Positions 34,623 to 45,811 of a stretch of DNA of 64,000 bases are shown one piece after another (the stretch's first letter is position 1; each line of letters begins with the position of its first letter). The stretch is from Calamus simplicifolius (taxonomy: Eukaryota; Streptophyta; Magnoliopsida; Arecales; Arecaceae). The position numbers and the translations under genes were made by a program. The notes beneath the pieces were generated by a model. The model saw nothing but the letters and a program-made list of their open reading frames with translations, did no database searches and was not told the DNA's origin. The stretch is taken from contig UESW01004423.1 in the NCBI GenBank assembly GCA_900491605.1, positions 112,623-176,622 on the forward strand, in the 5' to 3' direction.

Positions 34623-34995
34623 TTTGAAGCGTAGGTTCGAGCATAGAGAGTATAAGTCCAGGTGGCACGATTTAAACGGGGGATCCGGATTGGATAGTCC
34701 GCGCAATGATGCCCTATTTAATGCAGCGCAACCCCCGTGCCTTCGTGGGTAAGGCCTCTTTGGGCGATGGTTGGGGGACCGCTACGTAGCGGATCCCAGT
34801 TTTTACGGCATTTATCGAGGCGGTTCCGGACACCTCGGGCGAGACGCCTTATCTTCCCTTGAGGCGGTTTCCTTCGAGGGGAAGCAAAGCTGAAATAGCA
34901 TCGTTTCTGTTTGCAGCGCCCCTTCGTTCCTCTTTTGGAAAATTTTGTTCTCTGTTTCTTCTGTAGTTTCGTTTGTGTATCTCTTGGCTAGCAGA

Positions 34996-35637
34996 ATGAT
35001 GAGCCCCGACGATGCTGTTTCGGAGATTACCGCCGAGGATTTGGGGAAAATTCGCCAGAAGTATGGCATTCCCCTGGATGTTGTTCTGCGATTGCCGGAA
35101 CCCGAGCATAGGGTTTCACAAGATTTGGAGCACAGAGTTTTTCTTTATGAAGATAGTTTGAAGGCGGGTCTCCGGTTTCCTCTCCATCCCTGGTAAAGGA
35201 GATCATGACGTTTTACAATATCTGCCCGACGATGGTGGCTCCCAACAACTGGCGGAGCATCATCGGATTTATTTCGATGTGCAACTAGATCCAGGTTACA
35301 GCTACTCTTCCCTTTTTCGTGCCTGTTACCACCTGATACCCGGAGGAAATTGGAGTGGCCTTATATCGGACCTCGGAGATCCTTCAAGACGATTGTGGAC
35401 AAACCATCCTCATAAAGGGATGGAAGAACCGATTCATCATTGCTGAAGGGAACATTGGCTCTGACTTTCCCCGGGGATGGGGAAACTTTGTTCGGGATGC
35501 GGAAACACATCCGATTCTATCCGAGCAGGAGGAAAAGGATTTAGAAGTCCTCCGCAATGGCAAGGTGTTCTCGGCCAATGACTTACTATCGGAGGAGGCT
35601 CTTTTTGCCACCGAGCTTAGCCCTCTCGATCCGCATG
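34996..35637 (+). pseudogene. Antisense PF04195-type gene of element C, exon 1 only
   Basis: It starts MMSPDDAVSEITAEDLG and reads KIRQKYGIPLDVVLRLPEPE and FLYEDSLKAGLRFPLHP. After a frameshift near 35193 it continues with FYNICPTMVAPNNW, then GWKNRFIIAEGNIGSDFPRG and VFSANDLLSEEALFATELSP, ending at a donor-like GTAGGC. This is the same domain order as in elements A and B. Exons 2 and 3 are absent: the sequence after 35640 corresponds to element B DNA beyond its antisense gene, so a deletion removed the low-complexity and coiled-coil parts. Stops near 35287 and 35340 confirm decay. Confidence 0.75.
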
Positions 35638-36465
35638 GTAGGCCCTCCTTCCCTTTTCTACTGGTTTTATTTGAGCGAACGTATCTCGGTCTCATCATTT
35701 GCTCCTTTATGATGAATGAAAAGAACAGTTTATGTAGCTTTTGTGTTTGCTGCTGTTTTGAGATGCTTGCTTTCATCGCACAAGTCTTACAAGTGATCCA
35801 TCCCTTGGAGGGTTTTTAGCCATCTTTGCCCGGATCGGGGTGCGGGATAACATTCAATCACGTTGAATTAAAAATAGATGTTTCGGTTTGTTTCGAAGTA
35901 TAGAAACAACTTTGGCTTTAGAGGGGAGCATAGGATAGTGCCTAGGTCCGTGCCTAGGTCCCACAGGCAGCGGTGCCGGAGCAGAGGATATTGAGAGGTC
36001 ATTATCGAGGAGTTCATGGCCTCCATGCCACTTTATTGCCCTGTCAGTGCCTTGTCTTTTCCAAGGCAAGTCAACTTTCTTTTCGCCGAAGTAGATAATA
36101 TGGCTCTATAGCCAGCAAAAAGTTGCCTCAGTGTTTTCCATGGGCTTTTATTAGGTCGATCTTTTTCAGTGCAGGTTGTTCTGGTGTATGATGCAAGCAC
36201 TTATTCATCATTGGAGGATGTCGTTTTCACTGGACAATCTCCCAGGTCTGCCCGTATATGCAAGATCAGCGGGCGATTTTCTGTATTTAAAACTCATGAT
36301 CCGGGATCAGAGAAAATCTTTTGGCATGCGTCATGGTTCGGGCGACGCGCTTGGTGCGCAACGAGGGGCGCTATTTTCATCTCGGGAGGCCACGTGGTGG
36401 CGTGGGTTAGGCGCTTTGAATCTCGGGGCTTCTGCTCTGATAGTTGCTCCCAGTTCACCTTTGCC
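35638..36465. other. Spacer of element C between antisense genes
   Basis: It corresponds to about 57930-57140 in element B (shared wording includes TTTGCTGCTGTTTTGAGATG and CTTGCCTTGGAAAAGACAAG on opposite strands). No frame is convincing. Confidence 0.5.
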
Positions 36466-36473
36466 TATAAAAA
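36466..36473 (+). promoter_or_regulatory. TATA box of a third antisense unit, element C
   Basis: TATAAAAA in CCTATAAAAAGG, followed by GGGGCCGTGTTGGGCCATCC. The same TATA and following sequence are found twice in element B on the minus strand (56764-56757 and about 57145-57138). Confidence 0.6.
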
Positions 36474-36540
36474 GGAAAAAAAGGGGCCGTGTTGGGCCAT
36501 CCCCGAGTTTTCTTCCCTGTGAATTGTGAAGGTTTTCGCG

Positions 36541-36894
36541 ATGCATGTCTCTCTGGGGCTTAGAGTGGGAGGATCGGCTTACCTTTTGCAAGTCATCGTC
36601 CTCCGGACAGTTGGGGTGATGAAGGAGCCGTTGAAGAGTGGCTCATCCTCAGGGGATGAGTTTCGGAGATCATATGGAGAGCGCACAGGAGGGCCGCAGA
36701 GATCACACGGAGAGCGCACATATGCGCTTCAGTGTGTCCTTTGTGGCTCGCTACGGGGGGTGCGGGGTAGAAAGTACATCGAGACCCCTGTAGCACGCAC
36801 GGAGCCTTCCTTCTCCATCGGTCTGGATTCTCGTCCCTTCTTTGAGGGAAATCCTTACCACGGGAAGGAGAAGATGGGAGCAATGCAGGGCTGA
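36541..36894 (+). CDS. Short antisense ORF with repeated GERT motif, element C
   Basis: ATG 68 bp after the TATA box gives about 117 residues, ending TGA at 36892-36894. The core is GVMKEPLKSGSSSGDEFRRS, YGERTGGPQRSHGERTYALQ, then a C-rich patch. Element B has the same core at 56649-56392 (GVMKESLKSGSSSREELRRS, HGECTGGSQRSYGERTYVL), with its N-terminus out of frame. No known domain is recognised. It could equally be a non-coding transcript, since the two copies are close relatives and coding selection cannot be judged by eye. Confidence 0.35.
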   Translation: MHVSLGLRVGGSAYLLQVIVLRTVGVMKEPLKSGSSSGDEFRRSYGERTGGPQRSHGERTYALQCVLCGSLRGVRGRKYIETPVARTEPSFSIGLDSRPFFEGNPYHGKEKMGAMQG

Positions 36895-37389
36895 TGGTCC
36901 CCTAGCGCTCCCAATCGGGCAGTGGCCTACAGCCCAGCATCCTACCTGAGGGGAGCTGGTTAGTTCGCCCGGTTCCTCAGAATCAGCACCCATGGGTCGT
37001 GCCTCCTTTTGGATCTCTTAGTTCATCCGGAGGAACCGTGGAAGGTCGGCCTTGCCACTTATCAGGGTGAGCTGACTGGTTTGTGGTTTGTTTGATTTCT
37101 TGGGCCAGACGCCGAAATGTCGTTATTAACCGAAGCTGGCTTGGAGCAGTTCGGCCAAACCATGCACTTATTTTTATTTCCTGTGCTTTGGTGCACTTGT
37201 AACTCCTCTCAGGAGGTTGTAACTTTTCTTTTGATGAGAAAATAAAGAAATTTTTCATTCCTTCTTTCTTTGGCCTTTGCTTCTTTTGCGTTGGAGAGTT
37301 GTTACTCCTATAATGCACTTTTTATGCTGTAGCATATTTCGGCGGTGCTATCGCGGCTTAGTCCTTGCTGAGGCCAAGATACAGAGATA

Positions 37390-37620
37390 TCGCTCAGTCC
37401 GGCCAGGGCTTACGAGCTACCTGAACCCAAGCTAAGTTTTAAAGAACGCTTAGTTCGGCCGGGGCTTTTGAGCTACCCAAATCTGAGCTAAGTTTTAAAG
37501 AATGCTTAGTTCGGCCGGGGCTTATGAGCTACCCGAATCCGAGCTGAGTTTTTAAAGAATGCTTAGTTCGGCCGGGGCTTGTGAGCTACCCGAATCCGAG
37601 CTATGTTTTGGAGACCGTTT
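37390..37620. repeat. ~57-bp tandem repeat of element C
   Basis: About four units of TTAGTTCGGCCGGGGCTTAT then GAGCTACCCGAATCCGAGCT and a TTTTAAAGAATG tail. They are the reverse-strand equivalent of the 56-bp array at 53640-54660 in element B. Confidence 0.85.
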
Positions 37621-38104
37621 GGACCGGCTGCAACATGTTATTTCGACTCATAGCTCGGCCCAGCTGAGGTACAGAGACTCGATGCAGATAGCTTGGTCGT
37701 TATCGAGAATGATGACATTATGCTTGGTTCTTGTGGTGAGTATAGATTCTGATGTAAACGAGCGATGCATGGGAGCGTTCAGAGTTATGGCTCGGTTGCT
37801 CTCGGGCGAGGCGAGTTAATGTTGATTGCTAGCGTGCTTTATTTTTTTGCACCTTCCCGAGGATGCCCAATTCGAGGGAATCTGGTGGATTTTTCAGAAC
37901 ATTTATTTCATGAGGGTTGGCAAACTGGGGGGAGCCTGGTCCCTGGGAGGGGAATTTCTGGATGTGCCGCCGATGCTTATCGATCCTCCTCGGGAGGGGG
38001 TGCGACTCTTTGCTTCCCGCAGGCGCCAGCTGAAGCGACGATGCATGGCAAATTCCCTGGGTCAGGATTAATGACTCAACTGCTCAAAATACTTGCCAGG
38101 GCGA
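37621..38104. other. Spacer upstream of small antisense gene, element C
   Basis: It is the equivalent of 55700-55220 in element B. Short frames exist but none is conserved beyond general DNA similarity. Confidence 0.4.
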
Positions 38105-38112
38105 TATAAATA
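38105..38112 (+). promoter_or_regulatory. TATA box of small antisense gene, element C
   Basis: TATAAATA, 68 bp before the unspaced ATG at 38180, within TATAAATATGGACGAG. Element B has TTTAAATATGGACGAG at the same distance. Confidence 0.7.
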
Positions 38113-38179
38113 TGGACGAGAGGGATGCCAGTGTTTGTCATCCTCTCAGCTAGTCTTTCGATAGCTCCTGAGAGCAGGT

Positions 38180-38460
38180 ATGGCCTCTCATGGTGAAAGG
38201 CAATCGATTGAAGAGCCGAGCGTCGGTAGCAACGGCCCCAGGGACTTCCAGGGGAGTCGCTCTTCCGTGACTGTTGATGGGATGGCCTTAGCGTCAGCTC
38301 TAGCGGGCCATGAGCAGCTCAAAAAGACGGTCGAGGAATTTCTTGCCGTCTCGATGAGGGAGGCCGAGGCTCTTCGCCGGGTCATTGACCGGTAGGAGGG
38401 GGTGATAGCGTCCTCCATCAGCAAGTCGCCAGCTGACTCGGCGTAGGGAGGACCCGGCAG
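38180..38460 (+). pseudogene. Small antisense gene of Tat elements (copy in element C)
   Basis: It reads MASHGERQSIEEPSVGSNGP, then SSVTVDGMALASALAGHEQL and KKTVEEFLAVSMREAEALRR. A stop at 38393 follows IDR; similarity to the other copies continues to about 38460. Relatives at 55094 and 58332 (minus) share MAS..ER, VT.(D/N)G..LAS..A.HE.L, then a leucine-rich helix. The predicted product is short, charged and helical in its second half. No known family is recognised. It runs against the element and has its own TATA box. The early stop suggests loss of function in this copy. Confidence 0.6.
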
Positions 38461-38611
38461 CTCCTAGGGGAGACAGTAAGCCTCTATGAAGGCTATTTTT
38501 ACTTTTTCTTTTTCTTCTTGTATTTTTCTTTATAATGAACAAAGAGGGAGGTTCTTTTTGGCAACTTTTGTTTCTTGCTGAGATCGACGTTTGGTCCTCA
38601 TAAGAAAAAAA

Positions 38612-38630
38612 GGGGGGGGGGGGGGGGGGG
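38612..38630. repeat. Homopolymer G19
   Basis: A pure run of 19 G after a short A run, downstream of the small antisense gene. It is likely length-variable and error-prone in assemblies. Confidence 0.9.
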
Positions 38631-39179
38631 CGTTTGTCCCTGTTCGAGCCAAAGGGAGACCTGGGCGGTCCCGTGGACTCATGCGGTAAAACATGGTCTT
38701 GTTTGTGGAATGAGACGGGTGCTTCTTCGGAAAGAGACGGCTCGTATGTCTTTATCGTTGGGTAGAGGGAGGTCTTTCACCTCTGCTGAAGTACCGGGAG
38801 ATGTTCCCGTTATCTTGGAGTATGTAAGAAGTCGCTCGGTTTGATCGAGGCTTTAGGTCATGGTTAAAGCATGGAGACTTTGCTCGCTTGGCCGAGGATT
38901 CGAACATTAGGTGCGACTAAGGCGTAGGAATACTGCTCGGTTGGCCCGAGGATTTAGTAGTAGAAGACGTTCCCCGACTTTGTCAGGGGTTCTTAGGTGG
39001 CTGTGTAGGGCCTGTCGAGGCCTTTAGAGATTACTAAAGGCGCGGAATATGTACCCGCTGACGGTATTGCGCGACGTATATTTTTCGAACCGGCCAAAGC
39101 TTTGGGATTGTTCGAAATCCTTCAGTTCTGGTCGGGGTTTGCGTGCTTCTGTTTTTTCGGGGCTTATGCACTCCGGTTT

Positions 39180-39470
39180 TGGCCGGGGCTTTATGCACTT
39201 TGATTTTGGCCTGGGCTTCAGAATTCATCGCTCGGCCTAGCCAAGGTTCGGAGATTGGTTGCTCGGCCCAGCCGAGGTTTGGAGATTTGTTGCTTGGCCT
39301 AGCCGAGGTTCGGAGATTATTTGCTCGGCCCAGCCGAGGTTCGGAGATTTGTTGCTCGGCCCAGCCGAGGTTCGGAGATTTTTTGCTTAGCCCAGCCGAG
39401 GTTCATTTTTTGCTCGGCCCAGCCAAGGTTCGGAGATTTCCTGCTCAAATGGTAACTCGGTCGTGCCGAG
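39180..39470. repeat. ~31-bp tandem repeat of element C
   Basis: About eight units of TTGCTCGGCCCAGCCGAGGT-TCGGAGATT, each with the small inverted repeat CTCGGC...GCCGAG. Confidence 0.85.
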
Positions 39471-39587
39471 GATTGGTAAGCAGCACCTGTTTTCTTTCGA
39501 TTTTTGGATATAATCATGGTTCACGTTGCGAATTATGAAACAATATGCTGACAAAAATTAAGAAGGCGGGCCTGTAGAAGGCATACC

Positions 39588-42500
39588 CTATTGATGATAC
39601 TTACGGAGATTGTCCGAGTTCCATGTCCGAGGGATGGATCTTCCCGCTTAGATCTTGCAGCTTGTAGGTCCCGGTCCGATGACTCCGCTACTTGGTAGGG
39701 GCCTTCCCAGTTTGGTGCCAGCTTTCCTTGCTCCAGCGGTTTGGAGACAGATGCTTTCCGGAGAACAAGGTCGCCAGGCAGAAAGCTTTCCCTTTGACTC
39801 TGGAGGCGTGGTAGCGGGCCACTCTTTGTTGATAGGCAGCACTCTGATCCGGCTTTCTCTCTGATCTCCTCTATCAGGTCGAGGTTGGTGCGGAGCTGTT
39901 CGTCGCTGGCTTCCTCCGAGTAGCTTTCCACCCGCAGGGAAGGGAGGCCTATCTCCACGGGATAACGGCCTCTGTGCCGAAGGCCATTCGGAATGGGGTT
40001 TCGCCTGTGGGACTCTTGGGGTGGTGCGGTAGGCCCATAGGACATGGTGCAACTCGTCCGCCCACCTGCCTTGGGCTCTGGAAGCCGAGCTTTGATCCCT
40101 TGAAGCAAGGTCCTGTTGGTCACTTCGGCTGCTCCGTTGGCTTGTGGATGCCCGACCGAGGTGAGGTGGTGATGGATCCATGCTCCTCGCAGAACTGGCG
40201 GAACTTCGGATTGTCGAACTGTTTGCCGTTATCAGTGATATGGTGTGTGGGAGGCCGAAACGGCAGATGATGGACCTCCATACAAAATCCTTGGCCCGTG
40301 CCTCGGTTATTTGTGCAACTGCTTCCGCCTCGACCCATTTAGTGAAGTAGTCGATGGCGACGAATAAAAATTTCGCTGCCCCGTGGCAAGTGGAAACGGG
40401 CCGAGATGTCCATTCCCCACTTGGCAAAGGGCCAAGCGGAGGATATGGGAACCAGGCTGGCGGAGGGGAGCCTTGAATGCTTGAGTGCCTCTGGCATGGG
40501 TCGCAAGCTCGGACGAGGTCGTCTGCATCCTTTTGCATGGTCGGCCAATAGTAGCCTTGTCGCAGCACCTTGTGGCATAGGGACCGGCTTCCCAGATGGT
40601 TGCCGCAAATTCCTTCATGTACTTCCGAGAGCATAATCTGCTTCAGATGGGCGAAGGCATCTGAGCAGTGGCATGGAGAAGGACCGCTTGTAGAGCTGGT
40701 CGTCGATCAGCACATAGTGGGTGGCTGCAGCTTTAGCTTTCTAGCTTCTCTTCGTCGGGGGAAGCGACCCTTCTTTGAGATACTTCAGAATGGGATCGAA
40801 CCATGATGGTTCGGCCTCAACTTGCATTATTCGGTCGGCTTCCGCGATGCTGGGCCTCTCCAGGGTCTCCAGGTGGAATTTTTTTCGGCGTCCATTGATT
40901 CCGCGGTCGCCAATCGGATAGTAGGTCGGCACGGGCATTCTCGGATCTGGGAATCTGAATATCTCAAATTCGGAAATGGGAGAGTAGGCTCCGCACCTCT
41001 TGAAGATATCGAACCATGTTCGGCTCCCGAGCCTCAAACTCTCCTCGTACATGACCAGCCACCAGCTGAGAGTCGGTGAAGGCATTAAGTTTCTCCACCT
41101 TCAGGTGCGGGCGATTCGGAGACCGGCTAGCAGGCTTCATACTCAGCTTCGTTGTTGGAGGCCGGGAAGGAGAAGCGGATGCCATATTCAAAGTTCCCCC
41201 TCCGGGCTGGTGAGGACCAGGCCCGCACCGGAGCGATGGGCGTTGGATGACCCGTCGACATGGAGGAGCCACCGGGCTCAGATTTTGGTTCTCGGGGAGT
41301 TGGGGTGGAGCCGTCCTCCGGGATGGTACATTCGAGGAGGAAATCGGCTAGCACCTGAGCTTTGATGGCCGGCGAGGCTGAAAGATGTCATGCTCGCTCA
41401 AGCTCGACGGCCCACTTGGTCATTCTTCCCGATGTCTCCGGACGGTGGACTACCGCCTTGATGGGTTGGTCGGTCAGGACCGTCACAGAATGTGCTTGGA
41501 AGTATGGCCGCAGCTTTCGAACTGAGGTGATCAAGGCCAACACCATCTTCTCAATCTGGGTATATCTTTTCCGCATCGCGGAGCAGTTTGCTGACATAAT
41601 AAATCGGCTTCTGGGTCTTATTTTCTTCTCTGACCAGCACCGAGCCAACGGCACCTTCTGAAACAGCCAGATACAAGAATAATGTCTCGCCAGGATTGGA
41701 CTGCTGAGGAGAGGGGGAGAGCCGAGGTACTTTCTTGAGATCTTGAATGATTTTGACACTCGGAAGTCCATTGGAAATTCTTAGCCGACCGAGGTTTTGA
41801 AGAAAGGGAGGCATCTTTCGGCGACCGAGCCACAAAGCGGTTGAGGGCCGCTATCCTCCCAGTTAGGCGCTGGACTTCTTTAATAGATGCCGGGGGCGCC
41901 ATTTGTTGAGAGCTTGAATCTTCTGGGGGTTAGCTTCGATACCCCGCTGGGAGACCATGAAGCCGAGAAACTTCCCAGAGTTAACGCCGAAGGGCATTTA
42001 GTTGGATTGAGCTTCATCCATACTTGCGGAGCGTTGCGAAGCTCTCTGAGATCCTCGACGTGCTGTGATGCTTCTTTGCTCTTGACCAGCATGTCGTCGA
42101 CATATACCTCCATGTTCCGGCCGATTTGCTCTTGAATACTTTGTTGACCAGCCTTTGGTAGGTGGCACCTGCATTTTTAAGACCAAAGGGCATAACACGG
42201 TAACAGTAAGTACCTCGGTCGGTTATGAAGGCGGTCTTTCTTCATCTCGGGGGCCATCCGGATCTGGTTGTAGCCCGAGTAGGCGTCCATGAATGTCAGC
42301 ATTTGATGACCCGAGGTGGCATCACAAGCTGGTCGATCCGGGGAGAGGGAAGCTGTCCTTCGGGCACGCTTTGTTGAGGTCGGTGAAGTCGATGCAAATC
42401 CGCCACTTGCCGTTCGACTTCTTTACCATGACAACATTGACAGCCAACTTGGGTAATTACCTCCCGAATGAAGTTTGCCTTGATAAGCTTATCAACCTCC

Positions 42501-43330
42501 TCTTCAATAGCTTTCTGTCGCTCCGGGGCAAAGCTCCTTTTCTTCTGTTTGACGGGGGTACATCTCGTCCACGTTGAGGCGATGGACGAGAACATCAGGG
42601 CTGATTCCTGGCATGTCGGAGGCGGACCAGGCGAAGACATCGGCGTTGCTTCGGAGAAAGTCGATCAGTGCCGGGACTCGCCTTTCAGCAGCGACCCGAT
42701 CTTTATGGTTCGGTCGGGACGAGCTTCGTCCAGCGGTACTTCTTCCAGTTCCTCGGCTGGTTCTCCTCGTTGCTCGGCGAAGTCCTCCCGAGCGTCCAGC
42801 CCATCAACCTCAGGCATCCTGGACTGAAGGCTGGTGACAAAACACTGCGATAGTTTAACTGAAACCAGCCATAGGACTCCCGCCCGGTGGGGAATTTCAT
42901 AGACAGGTGGGATGGAGACGACGGCTTGAGGGACATCAGGCCGGGCCTCCCAAATATCGCATTGTAGGGCGACCGAAGCTTGGTCACCAGGAAGTCTGTG
43001 AACAGTGGCCACAAGGGGCCATATTCCTGCCGAACCGTCAAGGTTACGACCCCTTCTGGGACGATAACGTCGCCGGTGAACCCCATTAGGGTGGAGTCCA
43101 CGGCTCGGAGGTTTTCCATGAGCAATTTCATCTTGGCGAACACATCGAGGTACAGAACATTTACGGAGCTTCCACTATCAACAAGGATCCGACTTACATC
43201 ATAGTTATTTAAATTGAGAGATACAACTAATGCGTCATCATGGGGAATTGTATCCCTTGGAGATCATCGTCGGAGAAGGAGAGCTCGCCCGTTCGTGCTT
43301 TCTTGGCGCCGAACCTTCTTCATCATTCTT
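39588..43330 (-). pseudogene. Element C pol: protease, reverse transcriptase, two RNase H domains, integrase (broken)
   Basis: Protease has ILVDSGSSVNVLYLDVF near 43185. Reverse transcriptase (about 42640-41880) includes KLIKANFIREV and MEVYVDDMLVKSKEASQHVE with the YVDD catalytic box near 42105. RNase H follows (PIYYVSKLLRDAEKIYPD near 41600; TVLTDQPIKAVVHRPETSGR near 41470). A second, archaeal-type RNase H with LHVDGSSNAHRS-like sequence (about 41270-40960) is the mark of the Tat lineage. Integrase (40634-39588) has EGICGNHLGSRSLCHKVLRQ, CDPCQRHS, FVAIDYFTKWVEAEA, and ends near NLRKYHQ. Many frameshifts split it. Confidence 0.85.
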
Positions 43331-44679
43331 GAGCTCGACGAACCACCGGCTCTTCAATCACGTTGATATGGCCGATCACGGGTGGATTTGGAGGAGGAGG
43401 AGGCTGCTGAAGCTCGGGCTGGCGATCACCCCCTTGTCCTGGCTCGGGCGCCCTCCTGAACTGGTTCAGTCGGCCCCGCTGGATTAGCCTCTCAATTTCG
43501 TTCTTCAACTGCCAGCATTCCTCGGTATCGTGGCCATGCTCCCGGTGGTAGCGGCAGTACTTGGTGGGGTCTCTCCGGGTTGGGTTCCCTCGGAGAGGAG
43601 CTGGTCGGGGAGCTGGCGCTCTATCTCCATGAGGATCTGCGCCCTAGGAACAGTGAGCGGGGTGTATCGGTCGAACCGCCTGGGCGGGCTCCGGGAGCGA
43701 TTTCTTGGTGGCGGTGGGGGAGCTCTTTGGCGACGAGGTGGGCTTGGCTGACGGTAGGTCGATGCCTGTCGGGCCCTTGGATTCTTTCTTCTTTGCCAGC
43801 TCGGCGCGGGCAGCCCTCCGTGATTCTTCGACCCTGGCGTATTTGTCTGCCAGGGCCATCATATCGGAGAGGTTCGGGGGTAACTGACCTCCATCGCCAG
43901 GTAGAAGTCGCTCTCCTTCAAAACTCCCCGCTAGGGCGGACATAGCCACCTCATGATTAAGGTGGTCCACCTCCAGCATGGCCTTATTGAAACGGCCAAG
44001 GTAATTTCTCAAGGACTCCCCCTCTCTCTGCTTAACTTCAGAGAGGGAGTCGGATCTTCGTCGGTGACGGCGGCTGCTGACGAACTGGCCAATAAAAAGA
44101 TGCTCAGCTCGTCAAATGAATCAACGGAACCGGTTTCAGAGCGTTGAACCAGGTTCGGGCAGATCCTCTGAGGGTGGAGGGAAAGGCGCGGCAGAGGATC
44201 GCGTCTGATGCTCCGTGGAACATCATTATTGACCGAAAGCTGCTGAGGTGATCATCGGGATCAGAGGAGCCGTGGTAGGGCTCGATGGCGGGTAGCTTAA
44301 CATGGGAGGGAATCACTTCCTCCATGATCCCTTGGAGAAGGGGATGCCCTGCTCTGCCTTAGGCTGAGGCGGATGAGCCTGCTTGGCGGCGTCCAGCTCC
44401 TGACGCATCTCCGAGCTGTCGGCGGATCTCCTCTTCAGATATAAGAGGAGGGGCCGGGCGAGGAGAGCACGGGGATGGTCGAATCATGGCGGGAGGACTC
44501 CGGAGAGAGGGACCGGGCCCGCCGAGATCTGGAAAGATCCCTGTCGCAGCCCCCTTGCGGACTGGTCTGGCCTCTTTGGGTCGGTGTGGGGGGTCCGCGG
44601 CTCCATGCGGACCAGAAGAAGAGGTGGCCAGAAAAAGGGGCTGCGGCCTCCTCAGGGAGGCGTGGAGCAGGGGCAACTG
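43331..44679 (-). pseudogene. Element C gag (N-terminus lost)
   Basis: It reads EEVIPSHVKLPAIEPYHGSS, DPDDHLSSFRSIMMFHGASD and GSARTWFNALKP near 44325-44130, then LGRFNKAMLEVDHLNHEVAM and LSDMMALADKYARVEESRRA near 44000-43830. The C-terminal part has the histidine-rich YCRYHREHGHDTEECWQLKN-type knuckle near 43560-43500. These are Tat gag features. The upstream end fuses into the LTR at 44680, creating a chimeric frame that starts in LTR DNA. Breaks lie near 44100 and 43640. Confidence 0.83.
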
Positions 44680-45787
44680 CAATGGCGGAAGCAGAGGCAA
44701 AGAGAGAGAGAGAGGGAGAGAGAGAGTGAGCCAGTGGAGACCGCCTACCTCAGGGGGTCTGGAGCTGTGGTATTTATAAAGGATCACCTGGTTGTTAGGG
44801 GGCGTCGTGGGTCCGAAGGCTGTTGAGATTCGAATCCAGTCTGTTATAAGACTGGTAGGATTCGTATCCGGTTAGTTAGAGGATCGACGGCTGGGAGAGC
44901 TTGTTAATATCTTGGGATTTGGTGGGAGCATAGACCCAGGGCCCTAGGCCACTTTCAGATATGATTCCTATTTTGAATCTTAAGGATTTAAGCTTTCCCA
45001 TGCCGAATTCCGTATAGGGGGTTGATATCGCTCGGACTGGGCCGAGCTATAGGGACAGCTTGGCGGGCGAGGCCAAGAAGCGAGATAGCTCGGCTAGGGC
45101 CGAGAAACAAGATAGATCGGCTGGAGGAGCCGAAAGGCGATAGTCGATAGCTCGGCTGGGGCCGAGAAATAAGATAAGTTGGCTGGAGGAGCCGAAGGTG
45201 ACAGTCGATAGCTCGGCTGGGGCCGAGAAACAAGATAGGTCGGCTGGAGGAGCCGGAAGGCGATAGTCGATAGCTCGGCTGGGGCCAGAAACAAGATAGG
45301 TCGGCTGGAGGAGCCGGAAGGCGATAGTCGATAGCTCGGCTGGGGCCGAGAAACAAGATAGGTCGGCTGGAGGAGCCGGAAGGCGATAGTCGATAGCTCG
45401 GCTGGGGCCGAGAAACAAGATAGGTTGGCTGGAGAAGCCGGAAGGCGATAGTCGATAGCTCGGCTGGGCCAAGAAACAAGATAGGTCGGCTGGAGGAGCC
45501 GAAGGCGATAGTCGATAGCTCGCTGGGCTGAGAAACAAGATAGGTCAGCTGGAGGAGCCGGAAGGCGATAGTCGATAGCTCGGCTGGAGCCGAGAAATAA
45601 GATAGGTCAGCTGAGGAGCCGAAGATGAGGTCCGCACCTCGAGAATCCTTAGCTCGGTGAGGGGCTAGGGCGCTTCGATCTATCGAGGCTGACTTGTCCC
45701 TGGCGAATGTCGCACAGCGAGCAGAAATCGGGGCTAACCTTAGCCGCGTACACGATTATTGACGCGTAATGATTTTACCCCTCAACA
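44680..45787 (-). repeat. Partial 5' LTR of element C
   Basis: It matches 33562-34603 but lacks the last ~226 bp (U5 end). It includes a TATA box (about 44771) and a 62-bp array at 45085-45625. Confidence 0.85.
45085..45625. repeat. 62-bp tandem array in element C 5' LTR
   Basis: About eight to nine units of the same 62-bp type as in the 3' LTR, with several one-base losses. Confidence 0.88.
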
Positions 45788-45811
45788 CATGCCATAGGTT
45801 GAAGCGTGGTT
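45788..45811 (-). other. Polypurine-region remnant outside the 5' LTR of element C
   Basis: CATGCC...AGGTTGAAGCGTGG follows the LTR. The proper polypurine region next to the 3' LTR reads CATGCCCCCCACTCCCTAG then TTTGAAGCGTAGG. This looks like the same sequence with about 10 bp deleted. Confidence 0.5.

Larger units (their letters stand above)
33336..45787 (-). mobile_element. Element C: Tat-lineage Gypsy retrotransposon with antisense genes, rearranged 5' end
   Basis: It reads right to left: partial 5' LTR (45787-44680), gag, pol, spacer with arrays and antisense genes, polypurine tract, 3' LTR (34603-33336). It is the same family as element B: LTR ends, gag, pol and antisense genes all match. 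The 5' LTR joins gag directly, with U5, primer site and gag start missing. Outside the 5' LTR a remnant of a polypurine region follows, so the element is recombinant rather than a clean insertion. It separates SKP1-like copies 2 and 3. Confidence 0.85.

Noticed and set aside
36169..36529. Two overlapping 117-aa open frames on the plus strand
   Set aside because: They overlap in different phases and are not conserved in the matching DNA of element B, where stops interrupt them.
43230..43945. Plus-strand open frames opposite gag of element C
   Set aside because: They are mirror frames of GC-rich gag; the real protein reads on the minus strand.
33331..45792. CATAC / CATGC as a target duplication of element C
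   Set aside because: One mismatch, and the right flank CATGC is better explained as part of a polypurine-region remnant.
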